From Solobacterium sp. (GTDB lineage: Bacteria > Bacillota_I > Bacilli_A > Erysipelotrichales > Erysipelotrichaceae), in the NCBI GenBank assembly GCA_017543005.1, contig JAFWEA010000113.1:1-5819 (forward strand): a DNA stretch of 5,819 nucleotides, given 5' to 3'. The position numbers were made by a program, and so were the translations under genes. Each line of letters opens with the position of its first letter. The stretch's first letter is position 1. This document shows positions 4,558-5,819 of this stretch, piece after piece. The notes under the pieces are model-generated. The model searched no databases and had not been told where the DNA came from. It was given only the letters and a program-made list of their open reading frames with translations.

Positions 4558-5819
4558 ATGAATACTTTTGAAAATGATTTCATGAACTGCAGTACCATTC
4601 TGGTCGGCAAGCGTGCCTCCAAAACCGGAAAGGTCCTTGCGGCTCACAACGAAGATGACATGAATGTGATCATGCAGAGTCATCTCGTTCCGCGCATGAA
4701 ACACAAGAAAGGTGAAACAGTCTCCTCCCCGGATGGCGCCGCTGTCATTCCGCAGGTCAAGGAAACCTGGGCCTACTACTGGTCCGAAGCCCGCTGCCAG
4801 GGCGGTGAACCGTTCGCAGACGGCTATATCAACGAGTGGGGCGTCAGCCTGTTCTCGAATGCCATGGTTGATTCCAAAGTGCCGGCCGACGGCAAGTTTG
4901 ACGGTACCATGGGCTATGTCTTCCGCCGGCTGATTCCGGAACGGGCCAGAACTGCCCGGGAAGGCGTTGAAATCGCTGCCCAGCTGATGAAGGACTTCGG
5001 CTACCGCAGTTCCCGCTGCTATGCGATCTGCGACAAGGACGAGGCCTGGCTGGTCCAGCTGACCAAGGGACACAACTTTGCGGCCCGCCGGGTCGGCGAC
5101 AATGAAGTGGCCTATATCCCGAACTGGTACACCATCCACGAAATCGACTTCAACGATAAGAAGCACAAGAACTTTTACTGGTCCGATACACTCGTCAGCT
5201 ATGCCATGGAAAACGGCTGGTACACACCGGCCGTCGAGGGTGATTATTCCGACTTCGACTTCGCGGCTGTCTACCAGGCCGGCGGCTATGACATTCCGTC
5301 CAACCGCGACCGCTCGGATCTCGCCTGGAAACAGCTGATGAAGGGTGACCCGCTGCCGTACCGCACCTTCTCCGTCAAGGCTCCGCGCAAGTACGGTGTT
5401 GAGGACATCAAGACCATCCTGCGTTCGCACTATGCCGGTCATGAAGAAGACCTGAAGGAGCATCCGGATATGAGTCCGCACCGCTATGGGATCTGCCGTG
5501 ACACCACAGTTGAATCCATGGTTGTCGAATTCAACGAAGTCCCGGAACTGACCTGCATCTGGCGGGCTTTCCCGCGGCCGTGCATCTCGCCGTACGTTCC
5601 GTGGTTCCTCGGCATTACGGATCTGCCGAAGGGCTATGAATGGATGGGCCCGAAGAATTCCCTGATCTCCCACTTCGAAGTGGATGCGGATGAATTCGAT
5701 TATCATAACGGCCGGGCCGTATCGGCTTTCCTGCTGCTGCAGAATGTCATGGAATTCAACTACCAGTTAGCTGAAGAGCGGATCCATGGTGAAATCGCCG
5801 CCATGGAAAAGGAATGGGC
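4558..5819 (+). CDS. C69-family dipeptidase 2 (3' end outside window)
   Basis: Partial gene: 420 codons are visible with no stop. By alignment with the complete paralogue, about 60 C-terminal residues are missing. The nucleophile is Cys11 in NCSTILVGKRAS, after a 10-residue leader expected to be removed by self-cleavage. HNED (30-33), SHLVPR (41-46), DKDEAW (159-164), FAARR (174-178), PNWYTIH (188-194) and YSDFDFAAVYQ (230-240) fit family C69 and match dipeptidase 1 almost without gaps over the N-terminal half, with more divergence later. There is no signal peptide, so it acts in the cytoplasm on dipeptides. The ATG at 4558 has AAGGA (4542-4546) eleven bases upstream and a good promoter; a second in-frame ATG at 4582 would leave only two residues before the Cys and has no RBS. 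Unlike dipeptidase 1 it keeps the Asn of the HNED motif. The two enzymes may differ in substrate or in regulation. Confidence 0.92.
   Translation, partial: MNTFENDFMNCSTILVGKRASKTGKVLAAHNEDDMNVIMQSHLVPRMKHKKGETVSSPDGAAVIPQVKETWAYYWSEARCQGGEPFADGYINEWGVSLFSNAMVDSKVPADGKFDGTMGYVFRRLIPERARTAREGVEIAAQLMKDFGYRSSRCYAICDKDEAWLVQLTKGHNFAARRVGDNEVAYIPNWYTIHEIDFNDKKHKNFYWSDTLVSYAMENGWYTPAVEGDYSDFDFAAVYQAGGYDIPSNRDRSDLAWKQLMKGDPLPYRTFSVKAPRKYGVEDIKTILRSHYAGHEEDLKEHPDMSPHRYGICRDTTVESMVVEFNEVPELTCIWRAFPRPCISPYVPWFLGITDLPKGYEWMGPKNSLISHFEVDADEFDYHNGRAVSAFLLLQNVMEFNYQLAEERIHGEIAAMEKEW

Noticed and set aside
4516..5706. 396-residue minus-strand open frame
   Set aside because: It is antisense to the well-supported dipeptidase 2, has no RBS or recognisable domain, and is a typical artefact of codon bias in a GC-rich gene.

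Overview
The window reads as a chromosomal fragment of a GC-rich anaerobic member of the Bacillota, probably a gut or rumen fermenter. This rests on the strong AGGAGG-type ribosome binding sites, short intrinsic terminators, tightly packed genes, C69-family dipeptidases of the clostridial/lactic type, and a nitrogenase-like pair of the kind seen in anaerobic Firmicutes. I cannot name a genus from sequence alone; Erysipelotrichia-like or Clostridia-like are guesses. There is no rRNA, tRNA, CRISPR array, insertion sequence or attachment site, and no gene-free stretch longer than about 120 bases.

Left part (1-1984, plus strand): the end of an operon encoding two homologous proteins of the nitrogenase component 1 superfamily (NifD/NifK-like). 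The first is cut by the window edge. The second overlaps it by an ATGA stop/start junction and is followed by a clean rho-independent terminator. The proteins are too short and too changed at metal-cluster positions to be true nitrogenase. They probably form a two-subunit reductase of unknown substrate, fed by a NifH-like protein that should be encoded further left.

Middle (2013-2336, plus strand): a small multidrug resistance (SMR) family four-helix transporter, separated from the nitrogenase-like genes by the terminator and converging on the minus-strand gene to its right.

Right part (2367-5819): two paralogous C69-family dipeptidases on opposite strands with an unknown 156-residue protein between them. 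The first dipeptidase and the unknown gene read leftward, each with its own terminator. The second dipeptidase reads rightward from a promoter divergent from that of the unknown gene, and it runs off the right edge with about 60 residues missing. The dipeptidases should complete the breakdown of imported or turned-over peptides in the cytoplasm. No functional link between the peptidase block and the nitrogenase-like operon is visible.

The least explained element is the nitrogenase-like pair. Its cysteine ligands appear to be distributed unevenly between the two subunits, and the histidine that would hold a FeMo-type cofactor appears to be absent.
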